A DNA stretch of 7,627 bases, taken from positions 1 to 7,627 of the forward strand of contig URRW01000047.1 in the NCBI GenBank assembly GCA_900550285.1, in the 5' to 3' direction. The position numbers and the translations under genes were made by a program. The first letter of the stretch is position 1, and each line of letters opens with the position of its first letter. Below, piece by piece: positions 6,856 through 7,627 of the stretch. Below the pieces are notes generated by a model. The model was given only the letters and a program-made list of their open reading frames with translations. It was not told where the DNA came from and made no database searches. The stretch comes from an uncultured Lachnospiraceae bacterium (lineage in GTDB: Bacteria > Bacillota > Clostridia > Lachnospirales > Lachnospiraceae).

Positions 6856-6899
6856 CGGACGGCATCTTTTAAATCTGCTTTGATAAATTCTTTCTTCAT
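6780..6899 (-). CDS. 39-residue small frame entering the riboswitch; probably a truncated phage-type gene
   Basis: A 40-codon frame runs from ATG at 6899 to TGA at 6780. It has an excellent ribosome binding site, GGAGGAG (6910..6904), placed directly after the TAA of the MazG-like gene, exactly as the phage-type genes upstream are arranged. The first about 18 codons read MKKEFIKADLKDAVRKKA, a normal-looking lysine-rich N-terminus. The remainder (AAGEPGGNPGQYPLLYWSS and a few more) is simply the riboswitch aptamer read as codons. I do not recognise the protein. My reading is that a phage-type gene lost its 3' part when it was joined to the cobalamin operon, leaving the start signal intact. It could instead be a functional leader peptide. 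The initiation signal is clear; the coding status is uncertain. Confidence 0.45.
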   Translation of the reverse strand: MKKEFIKADLKDAVRKKAAGEPGGNPGQYPLLYWSSVIS

Positions 6900-6910
6900 C
6901 TTGCTCCTCC

Positions 6911-7237
6911 TTATATTCTCCCACCCAAGAAAGTATTCATGATCTGCTCTTTCCAGTCCTGCTGCCCGATTCGGTTTATCTGGCGGTTGAGTTTGTATTC
7001 CATCTGAGATTTAATCTCATCCTCTTTGTTGTGCTGGATCGCCAGCTGGGCGATCATGATGATTACATCGGCACACTCGCTCCAGGTGTTATCTGTCAGA
7101 TATATCATGTTGGGGTCTCCTAAAGGGTTGCTTCCCTTGTAGAGTTCGTCTTCCAGCTCTGTTACTTCTTCGATGGCTTTTTCATATTGCTCCTTTTTGG
7201 AGTAATGATTTGCCAGGTATTCAATCTTCTTTCTCAT
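6911..7237 (-). CDS. MazG-like nucleotide pyrophosphohydrolase (phage type)
   Basis: This is a small all-alpha NTP pyrophosphohydrolase-like protein of 108 residues, a fold that hydrolyses (d)NTPs to the monophosphate using metal-bound acidic residues. The motif EExxE is seen at E23-E24-x-x-E27 (EEVTE) and ExxD at E54-x-x-D57 (ECAD), separated by 26 residues, within the spacing usual for MazG-type enzymes. The C-terminal YKLNRQINRIG (81-91) resembles the lysine/arginine region that closes the family core. ATG at 7237 has GGAGGTGA (7248..7241) just upstream and overlaps the preceding gene by 17 bases. Small single-domain MazG proteins of this kind are common in phage early regions and prophages, where they are thought to adjust nucleotide pools or alarmone levels. 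Substrate cannot be told from the sequence. Confidence 0.75.
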   Translation of the reverse strand: MRKKIEYLANHYSKKEQYEKAIEEVTELEDELYKGSNPLGDPNMIYLTDNTWSECADVIIMIAQLAIQHNKEDEIKSQMEYKLNRQINRIGQQDWKEQIMNTFLGGRI

Positions 7238-7385
7238 GCTTCACCTCCATCTCAAAGATCACTGTATAAAACAGACTCATAATCTTTTTATAGATTGCTG
7301 CCTCGATCTTATATTTAAACGTCCTGCTTTTACGGTATGTACCTCCGGTAAAATGATCCACACCAATCAATATTACTTTATACAA
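7221..7385 (-). CDS. 54-residue protein of unknown function (TTG start)
   Basis: The protein reads MYKVILIGVDHFTGG at its start and ends EMEVKHEKED. I do not recognise it. I chose TTG at 7385 because GGAGG (7397..7393) sits exactly 7 bases upstream; a longer reading from another TTG at 7421 lacks such a site and would overlap the upstream gene much further. The chosen start overlaps the end of the zinc-ribbon gene by 13 bases, and the stop lies 17 bases inside the MazG-like gene. Such chained overlaps are typical of phage early gene cassettes. The sequence alternates hydrophobic and basic residues (FKYKIEAAIYKKIMSL at 23-38, then YTVIFEMEV), suggesting a small strand-helix-strand protein with no signal peptide or membrane helix. 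Base composition is strongly AT-rich compared with the cobalamin genes. Confidence 0.6.
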   Translation of the reverse strand: MYKVILIGVDHFTGGTYRKSRTFKYKIEAAIYKKIMSLFYTVIFEMEVKHEKED

Positions 7386-7627
7386 AATTCTACCTCCAAG
7401 CGCTGTCCGCAGCACGAACAATATTTATTCGGGCGGATAATTGCTCCGCATTGGCATTTCACCCACATTTCTCCTCGGGGTTCCACCTTTGTCGGGGTAT
7501 TTTTCTTTTTGAGCTGTTCAAATTCTTCTACAGATCCGATTTTCCAATAACGCTCTACCTCTGCTATGATATTTAAAATTTCCTCTTTTACGGGTTCATC
7601 TTCTGCGTTATATGCTGCATACAACAT
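7373..7627 (-). CDS. Phage-type zinc-ribbon protein, possibly incomplete at its 5' end
   Basis: The frame is open to the window edge; an ATG lies exactly at 7627..7625, so the true start may be there or further upstream. The visible 84 residues have an acidic helical N-terminal half (EEILNIIAEVERYWKIGSVEEFEQ at 15-38, split here as two helix-like segments) and a C-terminal zinc-ribbon: CQCG at residues 58-61 and CSCCGQRL at 70-77, giving two cysteine knuckles about 10 residues apart. The pattern of an 'IGSVEEF' helix, a linker and a CxxCG-type knuckle at the end recalls a family of small hypothetical proteins common in Clostridia phages and prophages; that recollection is not a database result. 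No enzymatic function can be assigned. It overlaps the next gene by 13 bases. Confidence 0.65.
   Translation of the reverse strand: MLYAAYNAEDEPVKEEILNIIAEVERYWKIGSVEEFEQLKKKNTPTKVEPRGEMWVKCQCGAIIRPNKYCSCCGQRLEVEFCIK

Larger units (their letters stand above)
6850..7627 (-). mobile_element. Probable phage-derived gene cassette, edge near 6850
   Basis: Three small overlapping genes and a fourth truncated frame share strong ribosome binding sites, AT-rich composition and phage-type content (zinc ribbon, tiny unknown protein, MazG-like). One 60-base sample in this block (7241..7300) counts 17 G+C, while a sample in cbiD (2701..2760) counts 40. The block ends abruptly where the riboswitch begins. 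I see no integrase, att repeat or transposon end inside the window, so the element type and its other end are unknown. Confidence 0.4.

Noticed and set aside
6850..7627. Prophage attachment site, integrase or transposon ends
   Set aside because: I looked for terminal inverted repeats, a tRNA gene and recombinase motifs near the junction and found none within the window.

Overview
The window looks like chromosomal DNA of an anaerobic, low-to-mid-GC Firmicute, probably a Clostridia/Lachnospiraceae-type gut bacterium. I infer this from strong GGAGG-type ribosome binding sites, the anaerobic (cobalt-early) cobalamin gene set with a CbiK chelatase, a CbiMNQO cobalt importer and a B12 riboswitch. 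The genus is not determinable from the sequence alone. Every gene I can support lies on the minus strand, so transcription runs from high to low coordinates.

Layout in transcription order. (1) 7627 to about 6850: an AT-rich, tightly overlapping cassette of small phage-type genes. It holds a zinc-ribbon protein, a 54-residue unknown protein starting at TTG, a MazG-like nucleotide pyrophosphohydrolase, and a 39-codon frame with a strong ribosome binding site that runs straight into the riboswitch. (2) About 6855 to 6710: a cobalamin riboswitch aptamer, followed to 6587 by a leader with competing helices and a possible anti-Shine-Dalgarno element. (3) 6579 to 3923: cbiM, cbiN, cbiQ and cbiO, the complete ECF-type cobalt importer. 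(4) 3877 to 1: cbiK (cobalt insertion into sirohydrochlorin), cbiD (C1 methylation), cobI/cbiL (C20 methylation), cbiF/cobM (C11 methylation) and the first 110 codons of cobJ/cbiH (C17 methylation, cut by the window edge).

The cob genes form one probable operon: the importer supplies Co2+, CbiK inserts it, and the methyltransferases build the corrin ring, with the riboswitch shutting expression down when cobalamin is plentiful. Four neighbouring pairs share an ATGA stop/start and one pair overlaps by 14 bases. Several upstream GTG or TTG starts look wrong, and I moved them to ATG codons with better-spaced ribosome binding sites.

The core pathway is well known. The unusual part is the join at about 6850: phage-type genes run into the riboswitch with no recognisable promoter or terminator between them, and a phage-type reading frame is fused through the aptamer. 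I see no wholly new system. The junction, the leader's switching structures and the Gln/Glu-rich tail on CbiD are the points most worth checking.
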